Shown here one piece after another: positions 9,501 through 17,754 of a stretch of DNA of 64,000 nt. The DNA lies in assembly GCA_004299705.1 (NCBI GenBank), contig SCQS01000014.1:1-64000 (forward strand), in the 5' to 3' direction. Positions within the stretch are counted from its first letter, which is position 1. Each line of letters begins with the position of its first letter. The position numbers were made by a program, and so were the translations under genes. This DNA is from Rhodanobacteraceae bacterium. GTDB taxonomy: Bacteria > Pseudomonadota > Gammaproteobacteria > Xanthomonadales > Rhodanobacteraceae. The notes under the pieces are model-generated. The model searched no databases. It was not told the DNA's origin and saw only the letters and a list, made by a program, of their open reading frames with translations.

Positions 9501-9932
9501 ATGCGTCTCAACACATTGAAACCCGGCAAGGGCGCCCGCAAGGAACGCCGCCGCGTCGCGCGCGGCATCGGCTCCGGCCTCGGCAAGACCGCGGGTCGCG
9601 GCCACAAGGGCCAGCACGCACGCGCGGGCAACACCCACACCATCGGCTTCGAAGGCGGCCAGATGCCGCTGCAGCGTCGCTTGCCCAAGGTCGGCTTCCG
9701 CTCCAAGAAGCAGGCCGAATCGCAGCAGGTGTTCCTGTATCAGCTCGCCGGTTTGAAGAAGGATGCAATCGACATCACCGTATTGCGCGAAGCCAAGCTG
9801 GTCGACAGCCACGCCAAGCGCGTCAAGATCGTCAAGAAAGGCGAGATCGGGCGCGCGGTGAAGGTGAGCGGCATCCTGGCAACCGCAGGCGCCAAGGCGG
9901 CGATCGAAGCCGCCGGCGGCTCGGTGGAGTAA
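9501..9932 (+). CDS. rplO: 50S ribosomal protein L15
   Basis: The protein has 143 residues. L15 is a late assembly protein. The N-terminus MRLNTLKPGKGARKERRRVA and the GGQMPLQRRLPKVGF segment are canonical. It starts two bases after rpmD and is followed by secY five bases later. Confidence 0.98.
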   Translation: MRLNTLKPGKGARKERRRVARGIGSGLGKTAGRGHKGQHARAGNTHTIGFEGGQMPLQRRLPKVGFRSKKQAESQQVFLYQLAGLKKDAIDITVLREAKLVDSHAKRVKIVKKGEIGRAVKVSGILATAGAKAAIEAAGGSVE

Positions 9933-9937
9933 GCATC

Positions 9938-11269
9938 TTGGCCGCAGGCAAGACATCGTCCAATCCGCTGGCCCAGTTCGGCAAGTTGACCGAACTGCGT
10001 CAGCGCCTGTTGTTCCTGGTCGGCGCGTTGATCGTGTTCCGGCTGGGTTCGTTCATTCCGGTGCCGGGCGTCAACCCGGAAGCCATGACCCGGATGATCG
10101 AGCAGGGCGGTGGCCTGATGAGCATGTTCAACATGTTCTCGGGCGGCGCGTTGGCGCGCTTCTCGCTGTTCGCGTTGGGCGTGATCCCGTATATTTCGGC
10201 ATCCATCGTGGTGCAGATGATGGGTTCGGTGTTGCCGACTTGGCAGGCGTTGAAGAAGGAAGGCCAGTCCGGCCAGCGCATCCTCACCAAGTACACCCGC
10301 TGGGGCACGGTCGGCCTGTCGGCCTTCCAGGCTTTCGGTATCGCCATGGCCTTGCAGAAAGAAGGCATGGCCGGCGGCGTGCCGATCGTGTACGACCCCG
10401 GTTTCGGATTCATCTTCGCCTCGGTGATCGGCCTGACCGCTGGCAGCATGTTCCTGATGTGGCTGGGCGAGCAGATGACCGAGCGCGGCATCGGCAACGG
10501 CATCTCGCTGATCATTTTCGCCGGCATCGTGGCCGGTTTGCCGCAGGCGCTCACCCAGACCTTCACGATGACCAGCAATGGCCAGCTTTCGGCGATCAAG
10601 GCGCTGATCGTGGTGGTGATCGTGCTGGGCGTGACCGCGTTTTGCGTGTTCATGGAAAGCGCGCAGCGCCGCATCACCGTGAATTACGCGCGCCGGCAGG
10701 GCGGGGCCAGCGCCTACCAGAACCAGAGCTCGCACCTGCCGCTGAAGATCAACATGTCGGGCGTGATCCCGCCGATCTTCGCGTCGTCGCTGATCCTGTT
10801 CCCGGCCACCGCATCCACCTGGTTCTCCAACGCCAGCCAGATGCATTGGCTGCAGCGCATGACCACCGCGCTGACGCCGGGCGAGCCGCCGTACATGATC
10901 CTGTACGCGGCGATGATCATCATCTTCGCGTTCTTCTATACCGCGATCGTGTTCAATTCGCAGGAAACCGCGGACAATTTGAAGCGTTCGGGCGCGCTGA
11001 TTCCCGGCATGCGTCCGGGCAAGGCGACGGCCGATTACATCGACGCCGTGCTGACCCGGTTGACGGGCGCGGGCGCGGTGTACCTGGCCGCGGTGTGCCT
11101 GATTCCCACGTTCATGCAGACCGAGTGGCACGTGCCGTTCTATTTCGGCGGCACTTCGCTCCTGATCGTGGTGGTGGTGGCAATGGACTTCCGGGCGCAG
11201 ATTTCCGCGCACCTGGTGTCGCACCAGTACGACAGTTTGTTGAAGAAGGCCAACCTGCGCCGCCGGTGA
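9938..11269 (+). CDS. secY: Preprotein translocase subunit SecY
   Basis: The protein has 443 residues and forms the channel of the Sec translocon in the inner membrane, with ten predicted transmembrane segments. PVPGVNPEAM, GIMPYISASIVVQ-like GVIPYISASIVVQ and the NRGIGNGISL-like ERGIGNGISL motifs are clear. The start is a TTG at 9938 placed after GGAG, the only good start before the conserved N-terminal helix. It is the last gene of the spc group. No rpmJ follows it. Confidence 0.97.
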   Translation: MAAGKTSSNPLAQFGKLTELRQRLLFLVGALIVFRLGSFIPVPGVNPEAMTRMIEQGGGLMSMFNMFSGGALARFSLFALGVIPYISASIVVQMMGSVLPTWQALKKEGQSGQRILTKYTRWGTVGLSAFQAFGIAMALQKEGMAGGVPIVYDPGFGFIFASVIGLTAGSMFLMWLGEQMTERGIGNGISLIIFAGIVAGLPQALTQTFTMTSNGQLSAIKALIVVVIVLGVTAFCVFMESAQRRITVNYARRQGGASAYQNQSSHLPLKINMSGVIPPIFASSLILFPATASTWFSNASQMHWLQRMTTALTPGEPPYMILYAAMIIIFAFFYTAIVFNSQETADNLKRSGALIPGMRPGKATADYIDAVLTRLTGAGAVYLAAVCLIPTFMQTEWHVPFYFGGTSLLIVVVVAMDFRAQISAHLVSHQYDSLLKKANLRRR

Positions 11270-11380
11270 CGGGCGCGCGGCTGGTGGACGGGAGCGGGCG
11301 CGGAGCCGGAAAGGGCGCCGGCAGCCCCGGCAGGGCAACAAGGCTTGGGGGTGAGATTCCCACCAAGGCGAAATTCAGGC

Positions 11381-11386
11381 TATAAT
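11381..11386 (+). promoter_or_regulatory. Candidate -10 box upstream of rpsM
   Basis: A perfect TATAAT occurs in the 163-base gap between secY and rpsM, overlapping a downstream TTGACA (11,386-11,391). No good -35 lies 17 bases upstream of TATAAT, and the TTGACA has only a poor -10 match 17 bases downstream. A promoter for the alpha operon in this gap is plausible but not established by sequence. Confidence 0.35.
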
Positions 11387-11432
11387 TGACAGTTTGCCGA
11401 ACAGGCAACGTATTCGAGGTGGAGCAACCCAC

Positions 11433-11789
11433 ATGGCACGCATCGCGGGCGTCAACCTGCCGGTCAACAAGCATGTTTGGATCGGTTTGCAGAGCATCTA
11501 CGGCATCGGCCGTACCCGGTCGCGCAAGATCTGCGAGTCGGCCGGCGTCGACCCGACCACCCAGATCAAGTCCCTGTCCGAGGGCGAGGTCGAGAACCTG
11601 CGCCGCGAAGTGGCGAAGTTCACCGTGGAAGGTGACCTGCGCCGCGAGGTCGGCATCAGCATCAAGCGCCTGATGGACCTCGGCACCTACCGTGGCCTGC
11701 GCCACCGCCGCGGCCTGCCCGCGCGCGGCCAGCGCACCCGCACCAACGCGCGCACCCGCAAGGGCCCGCGTCGCGCGATCAAGAAATAA
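11433..11789 (+). CDS. rpsM: 30S ribosomal protein S13
   Basis: The protein has 118 residues and starts [20 protein letters not shown]13 sits in the 30S head and contacts the P-site tRNA. The ending [20 protein letters not shown] followed by the basic tail is diagnostic. ATG 11433 is supported by GAGGTGGAGCAACCC upstream. It is the first gene of the alpha group. Confidence 0.98.
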   Translation: MARIAGVNLPVNKHVWIGLQSIYGIGRTRSRKICESAGVDPTTQIKSLSEGEVENLRREVAKFTVEGDLRREVGISIKRLMDLGTYRGLRHRRGLPARGQRTRTNARTRKGPRRAIKK

Positions 11790-11846
11790 TCGCGTCGGGC
11801 CGCCGGCCCGCGCAGTTGCATCGAAACGTTTTCAACCGGACTACCC

Positions 11847-12236
11847 ATGGACAAACCAGCTGCCAAGCCGAAGAAGAAGACCAAGCGCGTCGTCACCGAC
11901 GGCGTCGCCCACGTCCATGCTTCCTTCAACAACACCATCGTCACCATCACCGACCGCCAGGGCAATGCCCTCTCGTGGGCGACCTCGGGCGGCGCGGGTT
12001 TCCGCGGTTCGCGCAAGTCGACCCCGTTCGCCGCGCAGGTCGCGGCCGAGAAGGCCGGTCGCGTGGCGCTGGATTACGGCGTGAAGTCGCTGGAAGTCCG
12101 CATCAAGGGCCCGGGCCCGGGCCGCGAGTCGGCGGTGCGTTCGCTGAACGCGCTGGGCTACAAGGTCACCAACATCATCGACGTCACGCCGATCCCGCAC
12201 AACGGCTGCCGTCCTCCGAAGAAGCGGAGGGTCTGA
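11847..12236 (+). CDS. rpsK: 30S ribosomal protein S11
   Basis: The protein has 129 residues. S11 shapes the 30S platform. The segments [20 protein letters not shown] and [20 protein letters not shown] and the end [15 protein letters not shown] are canonical. It starts 57 bases after rpsM and ends one base before rpsD. Confidence 0.98.
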   Translation: MDKPAAKPKKKTKRVVTDGVAHVHASFNNTIVTITDRQGNALSWATSGGAGFRGSRKSTPFAAQVAAEKAGRVALDYGVKSLEVRIKGPGPGRESAVRSLNALGYKVTNIIDVTPIPHNGCRPPKKRRV

Positions 12237-12237
12237 C

Positions 12238-12867
12238 ATGGCTCGTTATCGTGGTCCAACGTGCAAGCTCGCCCGTCGCGAAGGCGCTGACCTGTCGCTG
12301 AAGAGCCCTGCGCGCGCAATCGATTCCAAGTGCAAGTTCGACAACAAGCCCGGCCAGCACGGCGCCGCCGCCAAGCGTTCGCGGCCGTCCGACTACGCCG
12401 TGCAGTTGCGCGAAAAGCAGAAGGTCAAGCGCATCTACGGCGTGCTCGAACGCCAGTTCAGCAACTACTACAAGAAGGCCACGCAGCTCAAGGGCAACAC
12501 CGGTGAAAACCTGTTGCGCCTGCTGGAAGCGCGCCTCGACAACGTCGTCTATCGGATGGGTTTCGCGGTGACCCGCGCCCAGGCGCGCCAGTTGGTGTCG
12601 CACAAGGCGGTGATGGTCAACGGCAAGAAGTGCAACGTGCCGTCGTACGTGATGCGCCCGGGTGACGAGATCAAGCTTACCGACAACGCCCAGAAGCAGT
12701 TGCGCGTGCAGGAAGCCCTGAAGGTTTCCGACAGCATGGATCTGAAGCCGGGCTGGATCGAGGTCGACAGCGGCAAGGCGGCGGGCGTGTTCAAGGCCAT
12801 GCCGGATCGCGGCGATCTGCCCAGCGACATCAACGAAGCGCTGATCGTCGAGTTGTACTCAAAGTAA
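12238..12867 (+). CDS. rpsD: 30S ribosomal protein S4
   Basis: The protein has 209 residues. S4 nucleates 16S assembly and in E. coli autoregulates the alpha operon. [19 protein letters not shown] is the standard start, and the S4 RNA-binding domain ([31 protein letters not shown]) spans about residues 98-160. A 138-base gap with a perfect hairpin separates it from rpoA. Confidence 0.98.
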   Translation: MARYRGPTCKLARREGADLSLKSPARAIDSKCKFDNKPGQHGAAAKRSRPSDYAVQLREKQKVKRIYGVLERQFSNYYKKATQLKGNTGENLLRLLEARLDNVVYRMGFAVTRAQARQLVSHKAVMVNGKKCNVPSYVMRPGDEIKLTDNAQKQLRVQEALKVSDSMDLKPGWIEVDSGKAAGVFKAMPDRGDLPSDINEALIVELYSK

Positions 12868-12923
12868 GGCGTCGCAGCCGGCGCGGTTCGGTCGTTCGAT
12901 CGGGCCCGCGCCACCGACGCAAA

Positions 12924-13000
12924 CCGGGCGGCTTGCCGCCCGGCGTGGAATCATCGGAGCTGCGAATCCTTGCGGCTCCACCAGTGACACTCCGGAGTGT
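12924..13000 (+). promoter_or_regulatory. Hairpins in the rpsD-rpoA gap, one covering the rpoA Shine-Dalgarno
   Basis: A perfect stem CCGGGCGGC-tt-GCCGCCCGG lies at 12,924-12,943. A 14-base palindrome ACACTCC/GGAGTGT lies at 12,987-13,000 and contains the only good rpoA Shine-Dalgarno (GGAG, 8 bases before ATG 13,006). If it folds, it would mask the ribosome-binding site. There is no U-run, so neither is an intrinsic terminator. A role in alpha-operon translational control is inference. Confidence 0.4.
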
Positions 13001-13005
13001 AGCCC

Positions 13006-14004
13006 ATGGCAGTTTCTTCCACTCACGTCCTGCGCCCGCGCGGTCTCAAAGTCGAGCCCGTCGGCCCCAACCACGCCCGTGTCGTCGTCGAGCCGCTGGA
13101 ACGCGGCTACGGCCACACGCTCGGCAACGCGCTGCGGCGCGTGCTGCTGTCGTCGATCGCCGGTGCGGCGATCGTCGAGGCCGAAATCGACGGCGTGTTG
13201 CACGAATACACCACGCTGGAAGGTTTGCAGGAAGACGTGATCGAGGTGTTGTTGAATTTGAAGGGCGTTGCGATCCGCCTTAACGGCGTCGACGAAGCCA
13301 ATCTCAGCTTGTCGAAAAAGGGCAAGGGCGTGGTCACGGCCGGCGACATCACCACCGACCACACGGTGGAAATCGTCAACCCCGAACACGTGATTTGCCA
13401 CCTGACGAAAGACGTGGCGCTCAACATGCGCCTCAAGGCCAAGCGCGGCATCGGCTACCAGCCGGCCGTCAACCGTGCCAATCCCGACGAGGAAACCCGC
13501 GCGATCGGCCGCCTGCAGATCGACGCCTCGTTCTGCCCGGTGCGCCGCGTGGCCTATTCGGTCGACGCCGCGCGCGTCGAGCAGCGCACCAACCTCGACA
13601 AACTGGTCCTCGACGTCGAAACCAATGGCACGGTTGCCGTGGACGATGCGGTGCGCCAGGCCGCCGAAACCCTGCACGACCAGCTGTCCGTGTTCGGCGA
13701 TTTCAAGAGTCGCGAAGCGACCGAGTCCGAGAAGGACAAGACCGGCGTCTCGCCGCTGTTGCTGCGTCCGATCGACGACCTGGAACTGACCGTGCGTTCG
13801 GCCAACTGCCTCAAGGCCGAGAGCATCTATTACATCGGCGACCTGGTGCAGAAGACCGAGGTCGAGCTGCTGAAAACCCCGAACCTCGGCAAGAAGTCGC
13901 TCACCGAGATCAAGGACGTGCTCGGCGCCAAGGGCCTGGCCCTCGGCACCAAGCTGGAAAACTGGCCGCCGGCGGGGGTTTCGTCGGGGATGCAGTTGGG
14001 GTGA
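13006..14004 (+). CDS. rpoA: RNA polymerase subunit alpha
   Basis: The protein has 332 residues. The N-terminal domain (about 1-235) dimerises and assembles the polymerase; the C-terminal domain (about 250-320) binds UP elements and activators. The motifs [20 protein letters not shown] and the CTD segment [20 protein letters not shown] are diagnostic. The start is set by homology and by GGAG 8 bases upstream. A REP element follows before rplQ. Confidence 0.98.
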   Translation: MAVSSTHVLRPRGLKVEPVGPNHARVVVEPLERGYGHTLGNALRRVLLSSIAGAAIVEAEIDGVLHEYTTLEGLQEDVIEVLLNLKGVAIRLNGVDEANLSLSKKGKGVVTAGDITTDHTVEIVNPEHVICHLTKDVALNMRLKAKRGIGYQPAVNRANPDEETRAIGRLQIDASFCPVRRVAYSVDAARVEQRTNLDKLVLDVETNGTVAVDDAVRQAAETLHDQLSVFGDFKSREATESEKDKTGVSPLLLRPIDDLELTVRSANCLKAESIYYIGDLVQKTEVELLKTPNLGKKSLTEIKDVLGAKGLALGTKLENWPPAGVSSGMQLG

Positions 14005-14014
14005 TGAAATACAT

Positions 14015-14063
14015 GTAGGAGCGGGCCTTGCCCGCGACCGGTCGCGCGCAGGCGCGCTCCTAC
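14015..14063. repeat. GTAGGAGC REP-like palindrome between rpoA and rplQ
   Basis: This is the second copy of the element at 6,730-6,780. The outer GTAGGAGC/GCTCCTAC arms and the GCGCGCAGGCGCGC core are the same; the first inner stem is CGGGC-ctt-GCCCG instead of CCTGC-ctt-GCAGG. A separate small stem, CCGGCAC-ata-GTGCCGG, lies further downstream at 14,123-14,139. Confidence 0.8.
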
Positions 14064-14170
14064 AAGGAACAGCTCGCTTCGACGAGCATTTTGGTTTTCA
14101 AAAGCGAATATTCGCAGGGCACCGGCACATAGTGCCGGCCTCCCATAACAATTGAAGAGAGATCCTTCCC

Positions 14171-14557
14171 ATGCGCCACCTCAAATCCGGTCGCAAACTC
14201 AATCGGACCAGTTCACACCGCGAAGCCATGTTCAAGAACATGGCCGCCTCGCTGATCAAGCACGAGCTGATCCGCACCACGCTGCCCAAGGCCAAGGATC
14301 TGCGCCGCGTCGCCGAACCGCTGATCACACTAGCCAAGATCGATGGCGTCGCCAACCGCCGCCTTGCCTTCGCACGCCTGCGCGACAAGCAGGCCGTCGG
14401 CAAGCTGTTCGTGGAACTCGGGCCCCGCTACCGCGAGCGCAAGGGCGGCTACCTGCGCATCATCAAGTGCGGATTCCGCGACGGCGACAACGCACCGATG
14501 GCTTATGTGGAACTGGTCGATCGCCCGCAGGCGCAGGCAGAAGCCACCGAGGTTTGA
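14171..14557 (+). CDS. rplQ: 50S ribosomal protein L17
   Basis: The protein has 128 residues and starts [20 protein letters not shown], the standard L17 start. L17 lies near the exit tunnel. The [20 protein letters not shown] segment is typical. It is the last gene of the alpha operon and is followed by a clear terminator. A repeat-containing gap of 166 bases separates it from rpoA. Confidence 0.98.
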   Translation: MRHLKSGRKLNRTSSHREAMFKNMAASLIKHELIRTTLPKAKDLRRVAEPLITLAKIDGVANRRLAFARLRDKQAVGKLFVELGPRYRERKGGYLRIIKCGFRDGDNAPMAYVELVDRPQAQAEATEV

Positions 14558-14584
14558 TCCGCGAGAAAGTGATTGGAACGAAAG

Positions 14585-14608
14585 CCCGGCCCTTGGCCGG
14601 GTTTTTTT
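14585..14608 (+). terminator. Intrinsic terminator after rplQ
   Basis: A perfect seven-base stem, CCCGGCC (14,585-14,591) with loop CTT and GGCCGGG (14,595-14,601), is followed immediately by seven T's. It lies 27 bases after the rplQ stop and should end the ribosomal operon before dsbB. Confidence 0.9.
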
Positions 14609-14677
14609 GTTGCGGCGCATGACACGTGGCAGCGAAAACGCTACTGTTGCACGTCTGTCCACACGCATCACCCCTCC

Positions 14678-15232
14678 ATGAACCCCTTCCGTTGGTCCTT
14701 CCGTACCGCATTCCTGATTGGCTTCGCGATCTGCGTGGCCCTGCTGGGTTATGCGTTGTACGAGGAACTGTATCAAGGCCAGATGCCGTGCTACCTGTGC
14801 GTGATGCAACGGGTCGCGTTCGTGTGGATGGGAGTGTTTTTCCTGATCGGCGGACTGCACGCGCCACGCGCCGGCGGGCGCCGTGCCTACGTGGTGCTGG
14901 TGCTGATCGGGGCTGTGTTCGGCATCGCGATGTCGGTGCGCCAGTTGTGGCTGCAATCGCTGCCGGCCGACCAGGTTCCGGCCTGCGGCGCGAGCTTCGG
15001 CACCCTTGTCGCCATGCTGCAGCAAGGGTCGATGCCGTTCGGCCGGTTCCTGGCGGTGGTGCTGCACGGCGACGGCAACTGCGCGGCGGTCACCTGGAAG
15101 TTCCTCGGCCTGTCGATGGCGGGCTGGGCCCTGATCTGGTATGTGCTTCTGGGTGTCTGGGCGCTGTTGCCACGGCCACGTCGCGGCAATAGATTGAGCC
15201 AGGCGCAGCCGCTGCGTGCGTTGAGGAGTTGA
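14678..15232 (+). CDS. dsbB: Disulfide bond formation protein B
   Basis: The protein has 184 residues with four predicted transmembrane helices. DsbB reoxidises DsbA by passing electrons to quinone. The first periplasmic pair is in QMPCYLCVMQRVAF (CxxC). A second periplasmic Cys lies in VPACGASF, and another in GNCAAVTW, matching the two-pair design. ATG 14678 gives the expected N-terminus before the first helix; the upstream part of the frame overlaps the rplQ terminator. The stop lies just before the DAHP synthase gene. Confidence 0.9.
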   Translation: MNPFRWSFRTAFLIGFAICVALLGYALYEELYQGQMPCYLCVMQRVAFVWMGVFFLIGGLHAPRAGGRRAYVVLVLIGAVFGIAMSVRQLWLQSLPADQVPACGASFGTLVAMLQQGSMPFGRFLAVVLHGDGNCAAVTWKFLGLSMAGWALIWYVLLGVWALLPRPRRGNRLSQAQPLRALRS

Positions 15233-15234
15233 AC

Positions 15235-16623
15235 ATGACGAATCCTGAAATCTCCGCGCGAGCGCCGTTGCGGCCGGTGCGCGAATCGCGTCCGTGGAAG
15301 GCCGACACCTGGCAGGCGATGCCGGCTGCGCAGCTTCCGCATTACGAGGATGCTGCCGAGTTGCAATCGGCCATGCGGCAGCTGGAATCGCTGCCGCCCC
15401 TGGTGACCTCCTGGGAAGTCCTTGCGCTCAAGCAACTGCTGGCCGATGCCCAGGCGGGCAAGCGTTTCCTGTTGCAGGGCGGCGATTGCGCGGAAACCTT
15501 CGCCGACTGCAACAACGAGGTGATCGCCAACCGGTTGAAGGTGCTGCTGCAGATGAGCCTGGTACTGGTGCACGGCCTGCGCATGCCGATCCTGCGGGTC
15601 GGGCGCTTCGCCGGTCAGTATGCCAAGCCGCGTTCGGCCGATACCGAGATCATCGATGGCGTGACCTTGCCTGTGTATCGAGGTGATCTGGTCAACGGCC
15701 CCGAGTTCACCCCCGCGGCGCGGCGGGCCGATCCGAAGCGCATGCTCGAAGGCCACGCGCGTTCGGGCATGACCATGAACTTCGTGCGTGCGCTGATCGA
15801 CGGCGGGTTCGCCGATCTGCACCACCCCGAATACTGGAACCTCGCGTGGGTGGAGCGCTCGCCGCTGGCCGCCGAGTACCGGCACATGGTCGAAGGCATC
15901 TCGGGCGCGATGCACTTCATGGAAACCCTGGCGGGGCCGATCGCAAGTTTCCAGCGCGCCGATTTCTACACCTCGCACGAAGCACTGTTGCTGCCCTACG
16001 AGCAGACCATGACCCGGCAGGTGCCGCGCCAGTGGGGCTGGTTCGACCTGTCCACGCACTTCCCGTGGATCGGCATGCGCACGGCGGCCTTGGACGGCGC
16101 GCACGTGGAATTCTGCCGCGGCATCCGCAACCCGATCGCGGTCAAGGTCGGACCGGCCATGCACACCGATCAATTGCAGCAACTGATCGAGGTGTTGAAT
16201 CCCGACGACGAGCCGGGCCGGCTGACCTTGATCCATCGCATGGGTGCAGGCGGCATCGGCCAGCACCTGCCGCGCCTGATCGAGGCGGTGAAGGCCACCG
16301 GCCGGCGCGTGCTGTGGGTGTGCGATCCGATGCACGGCAACACCGAGAAGGTCGGCAACGGCGTCAAGACACGGCGCTTCGCCAACATCCGCAGCGAGCT
16401 GGAACAGGCGTTCGACATCCACGCTGCGGCGGGGTCACAGCTTGGCGGTGCGCACCTGGAACTGACCGGAGAAGATGTCACCGAGTGCCTGGGCGGCGCG
16501 AGTGGTTTGTCGGAGGCCGACCTTGGTCGTGCCTACAAGTCCACGGTTGATCCGCGCCTCAATTACGAGCAATCGCTGGAATTGGCGATGCTGATCGTGC
16601 GCAAGTCGGGGCAAGCAAAGTAG
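15235..16623 (+). CDS. Class II 3-deoxy-7-phosphoheptulonate (DAHP) synthase
   Basis: The protein has 462 residues and catalyses the first shikimate-pathway step, joining phosphoenolpyruvate and erythrose 4-phosphate. The QGGDCAETFADC motif near residue 85 and the long size are typical of the plant-like class II (AroA-II) enzymes, not the ~350-residue E. coli AroFGH type. WVCDPMHGNT and RTGGVHLE-like QLGGAHLELTGEDVTEC are also family features. The start at ATG 15235 follows GAGGAG inside the dsbB end. Feedback control cannot be judged from sequence. Confidence 0.95.
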   Translation: MTNPEISARAPLRPVRESRPWKADTWQAMPAAQLPHYEDAAELQSAMRQLESLPPLVTSWEVLALKQLLADAQAGKRFLLQGGDCAETFADCNNEVIANRLKVLLQMSLVLVHGLRMPILRVGRFAGQYAKPRSADTEIIDGVTLPVYRGDLVNGPEFTPAARRADPKRMLEGHARSGMTMNFVRALIDGGFADLHHPEYWNLAWVERSPLAAEYRHMVEGISGAMHFMETLAGPIASFQRADFYTSHEALLLPYEQTMTRQVPRQWGWFDLSTHFPWIGMRTAALDGAHVEFCRGIRNPIAVKVGPAMHTDQLQQLIEVLNPDDEPGRLTLIHRMGAGGIGQHLPRLIEAVKATGRRVLWVCDPMHGNTEKVGNGVKTRRFANIRSELEQAFDIHAAAGSQLGGAHLELTGEDVTECLGGASGLSEADLGRAYKSTVDPRLNYEQSLELAMLIVRKSGQAK

Positions 16624-16635
16624 GTTCGGGCAGCC

Positions 16636-17097
16636 TTACAGGCGCTGCGCGTACACCACGAACCCGGAACGCGATGCGACGCTGTCGTACAGCCGCATCG
16701 CGGTTGCGTTGGTTTCCTGCGTCTGCCAGTACACGCGCGAGACGCCTGCCTCGCGCGCCTTGGCATACACGCCTTCGATCAGCGCGCGTCCGACACCTTG
16801 TCCGCGCGCCTCGGGCGCAGTGAACAGGTCCTGCAGATAGCAATTCGGGCCCAGCATCGTGGTGCTGCGGTGGTACAGGTAGTGCGCCAGGCCGAGCAAC
16901 TTGCCGGCGCGCTCCGCGACCAGCGCATGCACGGGTTCGTAGCTGTCGAAAAAACGGATCCATGTCATGCGCGTGACATCATCCGACAGCGACGTTTCCC
17001 CGTAACGACCGTAGAACGCGTTGTAGCCGCTCCACAGTTCCAGCCATTCCGTGAAGTCTTCCGGGCTTGCGCAGCGCACGAGCAGGGTATGCGGCAT
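16636..17097 (-). CDS. GNAT-family N-acetyltransferase
   Basis: The protein has 153 residues with one GNAT domain. The acetyl-CoA binding motif A is visible as LFTAPEARGQGVGRALIEGV (about residues 91-110), followed by the B-motif segment YWQTQETNATAMRLYD. Substrate is unknown. It converges with the DAHP synthase gene with only 12 bases between stops, and lies downstream of the mug-like gene on the same strand. Confidence 0.88.
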   Translation of the reverse strand: MPHTLLVRCASPEDFTEWLELWSGYNAFYGRYGETSLSDDVTRMTWIRFFDSYEPVHALVAERAGKLLGLAHYLYHRSTTMLGPNCYLQDLFTAPEARGQGVGRALIEGVYAKAREAGVSRVYWQTQETNATAMRLYDSVASRSGFVVYAQRL

Positions 17098-17155
17098 CGG
17101 TTACTTCCTTGATGACAGCCGACTGATGATGCCACGGTTGTCCTGCGGTCCTGTT

Positions 17156-17671
17156 TCAGCCAGATAGGGTGCATTCAGCCAGATGTCGCCAGGGCGCGAT
17201 GTCCCAGAATCCACGCGCCTGCCCCGACGGCGAGGGCAGCACGAATACGCGGGATTGCGCAATCATGAAGTCTTGTTCGCCGTAGGAGAGATCGCGCGAT
17301 CCTGTTGCAAGCCCGGCCCGCGCAGCGTTCTTGCTGGTGAAAGCGACGATCCGCGGCTGGTAGCGCGCAAGCTTGCGTTGCAATCCCGTGGCATCGAACG
17401 CAGCGCGCGGCAGGTCCGCATCCGAGCCATAGTGGTGCTTGGCCACGTCGGTCAGCCCGATCCCGAATTCGAGAACGTCGCGGAACGCCAGCGGCGACAA
17501 CCTGCGTGGTGTCAGCCTGATGTCGAACAGAGTCCGCCAGAAATAATTGCCGGGGTGCGCGTAGTAGGCGCCGTCGCGGGCCGAACGCGTGCCCGGCGCA
17601 GTGCCGCAAAACACCACGCGCAAGCCGGGCGCAAGGACATCGGGCAGGACGAAGCGGCGGTTGACGGGCAT
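17156..17671 (-). CDS. mug: Mug-type mismatch-specific DNA glycosylase
   Basis: The protein has 171 residues and resembles E. coli Mug, which removes uracil or ethenocytosine opposite G. The match includes VLAPGLRVVFCG, YAHPGNYFWRTL and the second active-site motif VLPSPSGQAR. In E. coli the first motif is GINPG with catalytic Asn18; here it is GTAPG (residues 23-27), with Ala where Asn is expected. Substrate range and even activity are therefore uncertain. ATG 17671 is chosen because the protein begins MPVNRRFVLPDVLAPG. Confidence 0.85.
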   Translation of the reverse strand: MPVNRRFVLPDVLAPGLRVVFCGTAPGTRSARDGAYYAHPGNYFWRTLFDIRLTPRRLSPLAFRDVLEFGIGLTDVAKHHYGSDADLPRAAFDATGLQRKLARYQPRIVAFTSKNAARAGLATGSRDLSYGEQDFMIAQSRVFVLPSPSGQARGFWDIAPWRHLAECTLSG

Positions 17672-17754
17672 CGCGGGATTTTCGCATGGGCACGCGAGCC
17701 ACGGGTGCCGCACCCGAATGCACAGTAAAATGCCCGGTCGCCGTCTGGATTTGC

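Noticed and set aside
9740-11341. 533-codon minus-strand frame opposite rplO-secY
   Set aside because: It lies opposite the secure rplO and secY genes and its composition (His, Arg, Gln-rich) is that of an antisense shadow.
14585-14608. Possibility that the REP at 14.0 kb is the operon terminator
   Set aside because: rplQ follows the REP, and a much better stem plus T-run lies after rplQ.
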